Source: Prorocentrum cordatum (lineage: Eukaryota > Sar > Dinophyceae > Prorocentrales > Prorocentraceae). Taken from it: a stretch of 64,000 bases of DNA. Made by a program: the position numbers and the translations under genes. The notes beneath the pieces were generated by a model that was given only the letters and a program-made list of their open reading frames with translations, ran no database searches and was not told the origin of the DNA. Shown one piece after another: positions 32,781 to 43,032 of this stretch. How positions within the stretch are numbered: the first letter of the stretch is position 1; the number at the start of each line of letters is the position of its first letter. The stretch lies in NCBI GenBank assembly GCA_963575745.1, contig CAUYUJ010019093.1:332854-396853 (forward strand), read 5' to 3'.

Positions 32781-34963
32781 ACCTAACAGCGATGTGTAGA
32801 AGCATATCTGAAAGCATTCCCCTGAAGACTCAGATGACTAGCCCGCGCGGTCGCCCGCAGGCGACAGGGCGCCCAGGCCCTCTCCGCGCGCGCAGGCGCG
32901 TGGCAAACTACATGCGCACGATCGCCCGTGGAATCGAATGGAACCGTCCGCGGCGAGTCGTCCGCGGCGTCTCAGGACCACGCCGCCCTGGAAGAAGAGG
33001 CGCTACAAGGATGCATTCTGCGACGCTGGAGATCCTGATGCGACGAGGGCGCTGCAGAGAAACATTCTGCGCGCGTACGCACGACCTGGAACGACAAGCA
33101 CAATACGGGAACAAATTCGGTGACGCTGGAGTCCCCGATGAGACGAAGAAGCTGCAGGGACACGTCTCAAGGCGCAGCAGCGCCGAAGTGACGCAAACGC
33201 ACCCCGCGACACGACAAGGACGCTGCAAGAAGAAACTCGGCGACGCAGGAGTGCGTGGAAGCTACAGAGGCATGGAAAGGAGGCTACGAGAAAACTACAG
33301 AGCATTCGAAGCGTCTCGAGCTTAGGGGGCCTTCCTCAGAGCCCTGGTGCGCACGACCTTGGCCGAAGGCCATTAGATATGCAAGTGCAACAGTTCATGC
33401 AGGAATCTCTTGTGCATGTGCTGGTGCCACTGCTGCGAGCAGGCAGTGGAACGAGCGAGGAGGGGGTATCAACCTTGACCGCCGGCCCCCGCCCCCTTCC
33501 CTTGACCGCGCTCCGCGGCCGGGCGCAAGCGCGGCCGGTCGGGGCAGCCGGCAGGGGCAGCCGGCCGGGGCAGCCGGCCGCCCTCCCCTCCTGCTCGTCG
33601 TCCTCCTCCTCCTCCTGCTCGTCCTCGTCCTCCTCCTGCTCGTCTTCTTTCTCCTGCTCCTCCTCCTCCTCCTCCTCCTCCTCCTCTTTCTCCTGCTCCT
33701 CCTCCTCCTCCTCCTCCTCCTCCTCTTCCTCTTGCTCGTCCTCGTTCTCGTCGTCCTCGTCTTGCTCGTCCTCCTCCTCCTGGTGCTCTCTCCTCCTCCT
33801 CCTCCTCCTCCTCCTCCTCCTCCTCCTGGTGGTCCTCGTTCTCCTCCTCCTCCTCCTCCTCCTGGTTTTCCTCGTTCTCCTCCCTCCTGGTGCTCTCACC
33901 CCCCCCTCCTCCTCCTCGTCCTGCCTCCTCCTCCTCCTCCTCGTCCTCCTCCTCCTCTTCCCTCCTCCTCCTCCTCCTCCTCCTCCTCTCCTCCTCCTTT
34001 TCCTCCACTACCTCCTCCTCCTCCTCCTCTCCTCCTCCTGGTAGTCCCTCCCCCCTCCCCTCATCCGTCCTCCTCCTCTTCCTGGTCGCCCGCGTTCTCG
34101 TCCATCCTCGTCTTGCTCGTCCTCCTCCTCGTGGTGTTCTCTCCTCCTCCTCCTCCTCCTCCTCCTCCTTCCCTCCTCCTCCTCCTCCTCCTCAGCTCCT
34201 CCTCCTGTGGTCTCGTTCTCCTGCCTCCTGGTGCTCTCCCCCCCCCTCCTCCTCCTCGTCTCCTCCTCCTCCTCGTCCCTCCTCCTCCTCGTCCCCCCTT
34301 CCCCGTCCTCCTCCTCCTCCCTCCTCCCCTCTCCTCCTCCTCATACCTCCTCCTCCCTCCTCCTCCTCCTCCCCTCTCCCTCCTCCTCCTCCTCCTCCTC
34401 CTCCTGGTAGTCCTCCCCCTCCCCTCCCCTCCTCCTCCTCCTCCTCCTCTTCCTGGTCGTCCTCCTCCTCCTGGTCGTCCTCCTCCTCCTGCTCGTCCTC
34501 CTCCTCCTCCTGCTCGTCCTTCTTCTCCTGCTCCTCCTGCTCCTCGTCCTGCTCCTGCTCGTCCTCGTCCTCCTGGTCTTGCTCGTCCTCCTCCTCGTCG
34601 TGCTCTTGCCCCTGCTGAAAATGTGGCCCAGGAATGGGAGTTCTGGAAGTCGAAGAGCACGAAGTTGCCTACAGTTGGCTACGGGCATTCAAAATGTGGC
34701 CCGGGAATGGAGTTCTGGGAACTCGAAGAGCACGAAGTGGCCTACAGTTGGCTCCGGGCATTCAAAATGTGGCCCGGGAATGGAGTTCTGGGAACTCGAA
34801 GAGCACGAAGTGGCCTACAGTTGGCTCCGGGCATTCAAAATGTGGCCCGGGAATGGAGTTCTGGGGACTCGAAGACCACGAAGTGGCCTACAGTTGGCTC
34901 CGGGCATTCAAAATGCGGCCCGGGAATGGAGTTCTGGGAAGTCGAAGAGCACGAAGTGGCCTA
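32781..34963 (+). repeat. Composite element, copy 3, left part
   Basis: The head (32781-32838) is followed by foreign sequence, then a (TCC)n tract (33595-34610) and 4.7 VNTR units (34620-34963). It stops at GTGGCCTA where the 11.8-kb transposon is inserted, and resumes at 46742. The VNTR variant order matches copy 4 unit by unit. Confidence 0.85.
32990..33310. repeat. Degenerate minisatellite GACGCTGGAG...GCTGCAGAG
   Basis: A diverged unit of roughly 100 bp (GACGCTGGAG, GATGCGACGA, GCTGCAGAGA, ACATTCTGCG) repeats about three times. It sits between the head of composite copy 3 and its (TCC)n tract. The neighbouring GC-rich flanks (32840-32990 and 33310-33595) show nothing recognised. Confidence 0.55.
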
Positions 34964-35180
34964 CCCTATGCATCCGGCTGCCCGAAAATCCTTCCCGATC
35001 AGTGTGATCGATCTCTGGATCGATCTTTTGACCTAGGGTTTGTGTTCTTGGGAATTGGGGTCGATCTTCGTACCCGAAGTTTTTGGGAACCGTGCCCGAA
35101 ATTCTTGGGAACTGTACCCGATCTTTGTGCCCGTTCTTTGTGCCCAATATTTGCGCCCGATCTCTGTCGCAAGTCTCTGG
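34964..35180. repeat. Left terminal/subterminal repeats of the transposon
   Basis: After the TIR, GTACCCGAAGTTTTTGGG, GTGCCCGAAATTCTTGGG, GTACCCGATC and GTGCCCG recur between 35065 and 35165. Related motifs are at 46598-46722 in the right end, so these are likely protein-binding subterminal repeats. Confidence 0.6.
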
Positions 35181-35481
35181 ATAATTAGCGGCGGCTCGTC
35201 GAGCTGCATGTGACCGTGGCCGACGTCGTCGTCACTTCGGGACCTTCTAAGACGTGCGGAAGTTTCTCGAGAGTGCGAATTCCTGAGCGTGAGTGCAAAC
35301 GTCTTCTAGAAAAAACGTACCTGAGTAGATTGAGGGACGTATCAAGCGGGATCGTCTCTGCTGTTTGGTGCTTGTCCCGCTGCTCTGCCTATTCCCCTTC
35401 ATCCTCCCATTCATATTTGCTGCTGCTTGTGGTCCGCCTTCCTCCGCATCCGCCTGCCCACGTCCTCCGCCACCCTCGTCA

Positions 35482-35503
35482 TCCGCAGCCGTTTTGGCTC
35501 AAG
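35482..35503 (+). other. Relic spliced-leader sequence (20/22)
   Basis: This reads as the SL exon with two transitions (CCGCAGCC for CCGTAGCC; GTTTTGG for ATTTTGG) and retains TTTTGGCTCAAG. It lies 50 bases before the ATG at 35554, the position expected if a trans-spliced mRNA was reverse transcribed into DNA. No GT follows, so it is not an SL RNA gene. Confidence 0.75.
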
Positions 35504-35553
35504 TTTTCGTGTGGTCGTACACCGCCTGTGCTCTCAGCGTGGTCTTCGTAACC

Positions 35554-37110
35554 ATGGCAACCTCCGTGCAGCGGCAGGTGGCCAACGCGCAAGTCCCGAC
35601 CTCCAAGTACGTTGAATGCATCAAAAAACACATGGGTGACACTACTTTCAGCCAATTCTTCGTGCCGTCGAAGCTCGTTTCGAGGCCGTCTCACGTGACT
35701 CCCGACAGCGTGGTGAAGATTTCACCGATCTTGGATTCGTTTGTCCAGGCAGGCCTCGACAACATGACCATGTTGCCCAAGCGATTGGAGGAGGCCTTGG
35801 AGCAGGTGGTCAAAACAGATGACCACCCGAAGGACATGAGCAGGACGACGTTCATTGGCCATCTCGTGACACATTTCCAAAACATCATGAAGTTCATACG
35901 GACTCTGAAGTACGAAGATACGACTGCCAACATGGTCAGGAAGTGCAGGAAAACAGGCGGTTTTCGCAGGCAGCTCAGCGGCGCTGATAGTATTGTCATC
36001 CAGAACATCCTTCGGAATATCAAGGTCAGCCAGGCCGACCACATGGGCTTCGCGAGTGGCAGCGAGCCCGCGACGTCACCGCCGCCGCAGCTTTCGCCTG
36101 TCAGGAAGCCCACCCGTCCGCGGGCCCCACGTTCTCCTCAGCAGGAGTCTCCTGCGCTGCCATCGCCGAGCAAGTCGCTCATCGGCGAAAACTTCTTCGC
36201 GAAGACCTCGGTGTGCAAGGGCGAGCGCAGGAGGTCAGACTCTGGGAAAATATGGTCATTTGCATGGTTTGTTTTCCATACCTCCCAGTCGTGAAACCAG
36301 TGGTTTCCAGGCCAGGTTTTGGTTTCGTTTAGCCCGCCCGCCAGGGGGTTCAGCCTGTCCCTCATGCAGAGCTCTGATGAGGAGGACGCCGCTGGCGGAG
36401 AGACGGAAGCTCCGCCCCGCGGATCCCCGCCACCTCAGTCGACAACCCCTGAGCCCGACGCCTTGCAGGACGGCAAGGCTGGACCTGTCAACTTCGAGAG
36501 TCCTGAGGCCCCTCACGCCGAGGAGCCTGATGCTGCCACGCCTGCCGATGAGGATTACGACGAGAACGGCGTGCTCAGGATTCACGCAGTGCTCATGCCG
36601 AACGCCGAGAGGAGGAAATCTTGTGTCCTGGGGCCTCGAGCGAGGAAGAACATGAAGCGCAGGCCAGCTGCAGCGACGCAGGGCCAGGGGAACCTCCAGA
36701 CGCCCGAGAAGCCCAAGGGCCCACCTGGTGGCAACAGGAGGCGCGCCGCGGCTGCGGCCCCGTCGAAGACCCCGAAGATCGACCCGAAGACCCCGAAGAT
36801 CGACCCGAAGAAGACCCCGAAGATCGACCCGAAGACCCCGAAGATCGACAAGGCTGCCGCTGATACGCTCAACGTGCCCTTGGAGAAAGCTGCCCTCAGT
36901 GGGCCGACCGCGGAGGAGAAACCGAGGTACGAGCTCTGCGCGTTCTTTACGCAGGACGGCCGCAAGAAGCGCGTGCACGTCTGGTCTGCCAACGAGACGG
37001 CCTACGGGCCGAACCTCGGCGACCACATGCGCCAGATCGCACAGGAGATTAACACCAACCACATATCCAAGAAACAGTGCTTGGCTATGCGTGACAGGTT
37101 TGCTATGTAG
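35554..37110 (+). CDS. Transposon gene 1: 478-aa SL-marked protein, one intron
   Basis: ATG at 35554 (ACCATGG context). Without splicing the frame stops at 36294. A 120-nt GT-AG intron (36234-36353) joins ...GERRS to LSLMQSSDEED in frame and gives 478 aa. The N-terminal ~165 residues look folded and helical (YVECIKKHMGDTTFSQFF, TFIGHLVTHFQNIMKFIR). A Pro/Ser linker, an acidic stretch (SSDEED), a basic MKRRPAA motif, and a TPKIDPK repeat near the middle of exon 2 follow. The C-terminus (RYELCAFFTQDGRKKRVHVW ... KQCLAMRDRFAM) is another compact unit. I do not recognise a known domain. The SL relic says the gene passed through mRNA, so the intron was retained in or gained after retroposition. 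It may be a cargo gene or an accessory transposition protein. Confidence 0.7.
36234..36353 (+). other. 120-nt GT-AG intron in gene 1
   Basis: Donor GAG/GTCAGAC, acceptor GGGGTTCAG/CCTGTCC. Length is a multiple of three but it contains in-frame stops (36292-36294). Splicing links two frames of the same phase. Confidence 0.55.
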
Positions 37111-38230
37111 ATTGCCATGTTAGTCTGTAGCTGCCAGCAAGCACTCCTTTTCCTGTCGTCCACTCCTTCGCTCACTCTTCCCTCACACTTTCTCCCTCTC
37201 TACGACTTCCTCTTTGTTGAACTACCACTGCCCTTGTAGCCTAATCCTTCACGCCCCGCCTCTTTCCTACCACCGTTCATTGGAGATGACGCCAGTTCTG
37301 CCGCGGAGTCGGGGGACAGCTTGTGGGTTTCTGTTTGGCCGGCTGGCGTGCAGTGCTGTGCTTTTCAAAAATTTGTCAGATTGATATGCAATGCGCTAGA
37401 CGGTTGGCACGATCTTCCCCAGAAAAGTTAGAAAAAGAATGAAGGGTCGCCCGCTCCTACCCCGTCCCCACCTCCCAATCCAAGCAGCGATGGAGGAGGA
37501 GGAGGAGGGGGAGGAGGAGGAGGAGGAGGAGCAGGAGGAGGGGGGAGAGGAGGAGGAGGAGGGGGGAGGGGGAGGGGGAGGAGAAGGAGGATGAGAAGGG
37601 GGACGAGGGAGGGACTAGAGAGCTGAGTTTGCCCCTCCAGGTATTGCTGTGCGAGGCTTCCCATAGAGGTTGCCCCGCCAGAATTTGCTTCCTGTGGTTT
37701 CCCGTAAAGTTTTAACCGCCAGATTACGCTTCCCGAGACAGTGAGGGGAGGGAAGGAGGAGGAGGGGGAGGAGGAGGAGGAGGAGGAGGAGGAGGAGGAG
37801 GAGGAGGAGGAGGAGGACGAGGACGACGACGAGGACGAGGGGGAGGAGCATGAGGAGGAGGAGGAGGTGGTGGAGGAACCGAGGGGAGGAGCAGGCAGGA
37901 GGGAGAAGGATGGGGGGGAGGCAGAGGGAGGAGGAGAGGAGTAGAGGAGGAGTGAATGCTGCGGAGGGCAAAGGACAACGAGGCGCACAGGAAGGGGAGG
38001 AGTGCCTACTCATCCTCAGACCCTCCCTCTCCTCCATGGACATCTAAGGTTGGCGGGGGATCGCAGGAGGAGGGGGAGGAGGGGCCAAGGGGGGGGAGGA
38101 GGAGGAGCAAAACTGTTTAACAGTTTTAACGCGGCGCACCGCAACGACCCACGTCCAGCGCCGCCGCGGCCCGGAGGGCTGAGGGGCCCGCTGCCGCGTG
38201 CACGTCGGCTACCCGCCATGCGCACCCTGG
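37111..38230. other. Intergenic, with (GGA)n tracts
   Basis: 3' flank of gene 1, then GGA-rich tracts at 37490-37590 and 37740-37870. Glu- or Ser-rich frames are repeat by-products. No gene seen, and no poly(A) track marks the end of gene 1. Confidence 0.6.
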
Positions 38231-38520
38231 GCCCAAGATGGCTCCAAGAGGACCCCAAGAGGGCCCAAGAGGGCTCCAAGAGGACCCAAGAGGGCCCCAA
38301 GACGGCTCCAAGACGTGGAAAGCGAGGAAAGCGCCCAGAAAAATATTATATTTTTCTGGGCGCGCGCCCCAAGACGGCTCCAAGACGTGGAAAGCGAGGA
38401 ATGTGCCCAGAAAAATATTATATTTTTCTGGGCGCGCGCCCCAAGAGGGCTCCAAGACGTGGAAAGCGAGGAAAGCGCCCAGAAAAATATTATATTTTTC
38501 TGGGTGGTCTCTCTTGGGCA
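38230..38520. repeat. 72-bp tandem repeat with perfect palindrome, three copies
   Basis: After CCAAGAGGGCC-type repeats, a 72-bp unit starts at 38333, 38405 and 38477 (by the GCCCAG landmark). Each holds AGAAAAATAT / ATATTTTTCT around a single T. In copy 1 the arms are 16 bp (GCGCCCAGAAAAATAT, 38331-38363). Confidence 0.9.
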
Positions 38521-38639
38521 TTGTCTTGGGCGCCTCTTGGGACCCTCTTGGGGCCCCCTTGGAGCCGTCTTGGGGCCGTCCAAAAGCACTCAGAGGGCCC
38601 CCAGCAGGACCGACGGAAGAACCGAGACGCGTGCTCATG

Positions 38640-38965
38640 CGGCAAGTCCCCCTCCTCATCGTCCTCCTCCTCCTCATCCTCCTCCTCCTGATCATCATCT
38701 CCTCCTCCTCTTTCAAGAGTGACGGGGCAAGCGGGAGGGTACTTCCGTGTGCCACTGGAGTAACATCGTCCTCCTCCTCCTCCTCGCCCCCCTCCCCCTC
38801 CTCCTCCTCATATCCTCGTCCTCCTCTTTCAAAAAGGACGGGGCATGCGGGATGCTACTTCCGTGGGCCACTGGAGTAACATCGTCATCCTCCTCCTCCT
38901 CCTCCTCCTCCTCCTCCTCCTCCTCCCACTCCTCCTCCCACTCCTCCTCTCACTCCTGCAACCAA
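38640..38965. repeat. (TCC)n tract with a duplicated segment
   Basis: TCC-rich runs around two copies of a segment containing GACGGGGCA-GCGGGA and CACTGGAGTAACATCGTC (about 38721-38775 and 38837-38890). From 38966 to 39627 the sequence is unique 5' flank of gene 2, without an SL relic that I can find. Confidence 0.7.
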
Positions 38966-39627
38966 TCCTACCTTGTCTGTGTATTCATCGTCCTCCTCTC
39001 GCCCCGACGCGCTGTCTGTTAGACGTGGTGAGGATTTCTATCATTCGATGTTAGAAGTAGAACGGCGTTCTAACAGTCGATGCCTTGGGACCACCCCTAT
39101 GGTTTCTTCCACCAGTCGGATCCAGGGCCTTTCGGTGCCCAATAGGGGTCAAGATTGCAGGTCTCCAAAATTTCCAAGGGACCTCGAGCAGAAAGAACTG
39201 AAATCTCTGCAGGAGGCATGGAGGGCTGGTTCTTTTTTGCCTAGTCGAAGCGAGCCTGGATTCTGGAAACCATCTAGCAAGCTCTGCCTATTATGCCGTC
39301 TTGGAGCTTTCTGGCGGTCAACTTGGAACCTCCTTGAGGCCCAGGGAGGGGGAAGGGCGGGAGAGAACGGAAGGGGTGAAGGGAGGGAGTAAAGGATGGG
39401 GGGAGGGAGGAGGAAGAGGAAGGATTTTTTTTTGGACAGCGTTCCCACGTGGCCTGAGCAGCTTAAAATCAATCAGCGGCACTGCCGGCACTGCCATCCC
39501 ATTTAAAGGGATTTATCGTTCGGCGTGCACCCATTCGCCCGTCACCAGACAATTCGGTTCGAGCCTGCTGTTCGTGAGATCGACAGGTGACCTACAACCT
39601 TCCATAACAACAGCTCATCGGTCAGAC

Positions 39628-40734
39628 ATGGCGCCGAAGAAGCGCCCAGCTGCCAGCGACGCCGCGGATCAGGCGGTTCTCAAGCGCCCTGCTGCGGCTC
39701 CTGCCAGTGAGGATCCTGATACGAAGGACTGGACGTTGGCCAAGATCGACACAGGCGACCTTGTCGAAGACGAGGACGCGCCAGATGGAGTCTACGATGA
39801 CAGGACCGCATCCAGAGCTCAACGTCACGTCTTTGAGAACAACGAGACCAGGATCGACCCTGTGGATTGGAAGCGTTACTGGGAGCTCCGCGCCAAAGGG
39901 TGCACTGAGGCTGGCAAGACGAGGGCAGCTAACGCCATCATCAACGCGTACGTGCCGAGGAACGTGTCGTACCGTGGCCAGGTCGAGAAGAAGACCAACA
40001 CCTTGGAGAAGATGCTCATCCGCTCCACTACCAAAACAGATTCGGAGAAGCAGGTCGGCCTCAAGCTGAACACGTTCATCGCGAGCATCTTCCACGGGAA
40101 CGAGGAGCTCTTCAAGAAGGCCAAAGAAGAGAAGGAGGTCTGGCAGGAGAACGGCTTGTGGTACTACGAGAAGAACGAGAAGACTGCAACAGAGCTGATG
40201 CAGGAGCGGAAGCGTGCCATCCAGGAGGACCATTTCCAACACGACGAGGAGATGCTGTCCATCATGGCCGAGATGCACGAGGAGTCCAAGAAACCGCTGA
40301 AGTGGAGGGCGCTTGGCGACAAGATCGACAGCGGGTCGGCGCCGAGCCGCTTCGAGAGTGACGACAAGAAGGCGAGCGAGGCCGACATGAAGCTGCTGCA
40401 AGAGTGCTTCGACAGCGTGACGAGGCTCACCTTGAGCACCCGCAAGGTTGGCACGAGCCTGGCGCAGAAGGCTGGCAGCGACGCGGTGCGCGACCTGGCG
40501 CGGAAGGGGCTCGACATCTTGAAGAAATTGGTGGTTCCGACTCAGGACGTAGAGGCTCTCCTGATGACCCCGTTGGCCAACGTCAAGGCGAAGGATATCG
40601 CGAAGGCGATCGACCACACCTCGAAGCCGTACAAGGAATGCCTGGACTACTACAAAGAGCTGGAGCGGATGTACGAGAGCCACGTTGGCAAGATGGAGAA
40701 GGGAGACAAGGCGATGCTCAAGATCAAGAAATGA
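39628..40734 (+). CDS. Transposon gene 2: 368-aa KRPAA-type basic protein
   Basis: An intact intronless ORF of 368 aa. The start is set by MAPKKRPAASDAA, a basic KRPAA motif repeated at about residue 22 (LKRPAAAPA) and usable as a nuclear localisation signal; I associate such N-termini with dinoflagellate nuclear proteins. The rest is mostly charged helix: DPVDWKRYWELRAKGCTEAG, a Glu/Lys-rich middle (ELFKKAKEEKEVWQENGLWY), and a C-terminal helical part (RDLARKGLDILKKLVVPTQD ... YKECLDYYKELERMYESHVG). No catalytic motif is visible. Even codon usage and no frameshifts over 1.1 kb argue for a functional gene. It lies between genes 1 and 3 on the same strand within the transposon; a DNA-binding or accessory role is only a guess. 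Confidence 0.85.
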   Translation: MAPKKRPAASDAADQAVLKRPAAAPASEDPDTKDWTLAKIDTGDLVEDEDAPDGVYDDRTASRAQRHVFENNETRIDPVDWKRYWELRAKGCTEAGKTRAANAIINAYVPRNVSYRGQVEKKTNTLEKMLIRSTTKTDSEKQVGLKLNTFIASIFHGNEELFKKAKEEKEVWQENGLWYYEKNEKTATELMQERKRAIQEDHFQHDEEMLSIMAEMHEESKKPLKWRALGDKIDSGSAPSRFESDDKKASEADMKLLQECFDSVTRLTLSTRKVGTSLAQKAGSDAVRDLARKGLDILKKLVVPTQDVEALLMTPLANVKAKDIAKAIDHTSKPYKECLDYYKELERMYESHVGKMEKGDKAMLKIKK

Positions 40735-40774
40735 TCCAGTTCGGAAGCTTCTGTTGTTGGTCTGGACAACCTGC

Positions 40775-40910
40775 CATGTAGATTTATAGTAAATCCATCG
40801 TAAATTTATGGTAAATTTGTAGTAAATCTAATGGAAAACCACAGATTTACTATAAATTTACCATAATTTTACCATAAATTTACGATAGATTTACGATATG
40901 TCTTCATGGC
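40775..40910. repeat. ATTTAC inverted array 3' of gene 2
   Basis: A ~50-base run of GATTTATAGTAAAT-type units is followed after GGAAAACCAC by its near reverse complement (GATTTACTATAAATTTACC...), making a large AT-rich hairpin. The same units form a direct array at 46519-46582 near the transposon's right end. Confidence 0.85.
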
Positions 40911-41049
40911 ATGATCTCTGGACCAACATCAAAACGTCTCCAGGGGGATCTGACCCACACCCTCGCGATCACGGCTCGCGTTGAGCGCCGTGTCGCACTC
41001 GAGACCTCTGGGAGGCGCACCGCTACCAGATCCATGGGCAGGAACTTGA

Positions 41050-41190
41050 GAATCAACAGGAGAAGGAAGAGGAGGAGGAGGGAGAGGAGGGAGAGGAGAA
41101 GGAGGAGAAGGAGGAGGAGGAGGAGGAGGAGGAGGAGGAGAGGGAGGAGGAGAGAGAGGAGGAGGAGGAGGAGCATGAGGAGGAACAGGA
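41050..41190. repeat. (GGA)n tract
   Basis: GGA/GAG-rich run; Arg-, Glu- and Leu-rich frames are by-products. Confidence 0.9.
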
Positions 41191-41249
41191 CGTGCGGGAT
41201 TGTGCGCCAGGGCCTCGGGAGCTCCTGGGGGTCCTGGGTATTCGGGGCT

Positions 41250-41533
41250 GCGTCCTAATTCCGAATTAGGGCGCGTGGCGTCTAGGATCTAGCTCTTCTG
41301 GGCTATTGGGATTGCTGGGCCCCTGGAGGTTTCGGACCTGGATCTCCTGGACTCCTGGGTTTCCTGGCCTCTGGGGCCTTTCAACCTGGACTTCCTGGAC
41401 TCCTGGGTTTCCTGGGCTTCTGGGGCTGCGTCTTAATTTCGAATTAGGACGCGTGGGATTTTGGGCCTGGACCTCCAAGATCCCTTGGGTTCCTGGGTAA
41501 TTGGTGCTGCGTCCTAATTCCGAATTAGGACGC
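41250..41533. repeat. Three copies of a 25-bp palindrome in a TCCTGG repeat
   Basis: Palindromes at 41250-41274, 41428-41452 and 41509-41533. The last has perfect 12-bp arms (GCGTCCTAATTC / GAATTAGGACGC) around one C; the others have one and two mismatches. Between them TTCCTGGACTCCTGGG-type repeats occur. Confidence 0.9.
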
Positions 41534-41574
41534 GCGCGTTTCCGTGTCTGCGATTTTGGCCCACCCAGGTGTTC

Positions 41575-41880
41575 GGTTGCTTCCTCCCCCTCCTCCTCGT
41601 CCTCCTCCTCCTCCTCCTTCTCCTCCTCCTCGTCCTCCTCCTCCCCCTCCCAGTGTCCCTCCCTCTCCTCCTCCTCATCCTCCTCCTCCTTCTCCTCCTC
41701 CTCCTCCTCCTCCTCCTCTTCCTCCTCCCTCTCCTCCTTCTCCTCCTCCACCTCCTCCTCATCGCGCACCTAGCTTACCCTTTCCCCCCCCAGTACCCAT
41801 CCCCCGTTCTGCCCCTCCTCCTCCTCTCCTCCCCCTGCTCCCCCGTCCTCCCTCTCCTCCACCCCCTTCTGTTCTAGACT
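41575..41880. repeat. (TCC)n tract
   Basis: TCC/CTC-rich run to about 41765, then C-rich sequence. From 41880 to 42319 no gene is supported. Confidence 0.9.
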
Positions 41881-42319
41881 GGGCTCCGTCAGAGATTTAC
41901 GCGGTACATCGTTCCATAGCGCCGTCGATCCCACACCCCCTGGAGTCCTTCTGTCAGGTGAATCCTGCTTCTCGCTTCGCACCGAGCGAAGCTCCAGCGT
42001 TCCTGCCTTGCGAGGCATACCTTCGTTGCTTGCGCTGGTGGCGCGGCTTGGAAAAGGACGAACCCTTCCGCAAGGAGACGATAGATAGAGAAGGGCGTTT
42101 GCTGGCGGCGCGCCGATGGGGCAATGGGGGAGGAGGCGGGGCATCTTAGAAGAACCGCGCTCTTGGGGATACCTGAGGACACCCTGTCATCTAAGAAGTC
42201 CTGCCGCCCCCCCCCAATGCCTTTCGGCGCGCCGCCGAGCTAAAGTAGTGAGATTGGACTGGGGGGGCCTTCCAAAGCTGCGAGTTCGTTCGAAGACATG
42301 TGATTCTTATTTGTTTCAG

Positions 42320-42380
42320 GCCTCGGTGATTCCCGCGGCACCTACGGGTCGAGTTACCAATGCTTTTCTTGTGTTGAAAG
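42320..42380 (+). CDS. Possible upstream exon of gene 3
   Basis: Sixty-one bases open as LGDSRGTYGSSYQCFSCVE between a strong acceptor (CTTATTTGTTTCAG) and a GT donor (GAAAG/GTGACC). It lies ~650 bp before the main gene 3 frame. Linkage is inferred from position and strand only. From 42381 to 42975 no further exon could be defined. Confidence 0.4.
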
Positions 42381-43032
42381 GTGACCCACGAGGGTCGCAA
42401 GAAAGGGGACATACCGCCTCAAGACGCTTCCAATCAGATTCCAAGGCGGCTGCCGACAAGACAGTGACGCCAGGGCCACGTTGGAGATCCCTTGGTGCTT
42501 TCCAAAACAAAAAACGATTCCTGTCTGTGCATTCTGCTTTGACAAAAGACAGCGCCGCCAGGAGCACCCTGCCCGTCCCCCCGAGAACTCTCAGAGCCAC
42601 CCAAGAAAGCCATGACGTGCTGCTGGTGTTAGCATAACGGAATGAATCGATTGCGGTCCCGAACAGTTCCAGCGCCCGAGGAACAGAAGTAGTCGCCGAT
42701 CTGTGTGAGGGGTGCCATTGTGTTGTTTGGAACGTGGGGAATCTTACTGGTTGTTTGGGCCCTGCCCCCACGGCGCGAAAACCTGCATGTGTAGAGCCCA
42801 CTGTAACGCCATTCAGTCTTCACACCAGCCGAGAACGCACCCAAAAAACCTAATTCAGACTCGGGGAGTTCCAACGGCTCGCGAAGCTTTCCCGACGCCA
42901 CCAAGACGACCCAGAGTGCCCGAGAACCCTAAGCCACTGCACCGTTCGAGCCCTCGTCGGCAAGGCGCGATGTGATTGCGATTCGCTTTCCGTAGCCAAT
43001 TAGGTTCTCATCCACGTCGCGCGGTTCCGCCG

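Noticed and set aside
33255-35036. 593-codon plus-strand frame and large minus frames
   Set aside because: Readings of (TCC)n and of the 73-bp VNTR, whose length (not a multiple of three) rotates the same units through all frames.
35482-35503. A functional SL RNA gene
   Set aside because: The leader is not followed by a GT donor or an Sm site, has two substitutions, and is next to an ORF; the same holds for 12444-12465.
39550-39600. tRNA-like B box (GGTTCGAGCC)
   Set aside because: No matching stems, D arm or anticodon arm could be built around it.
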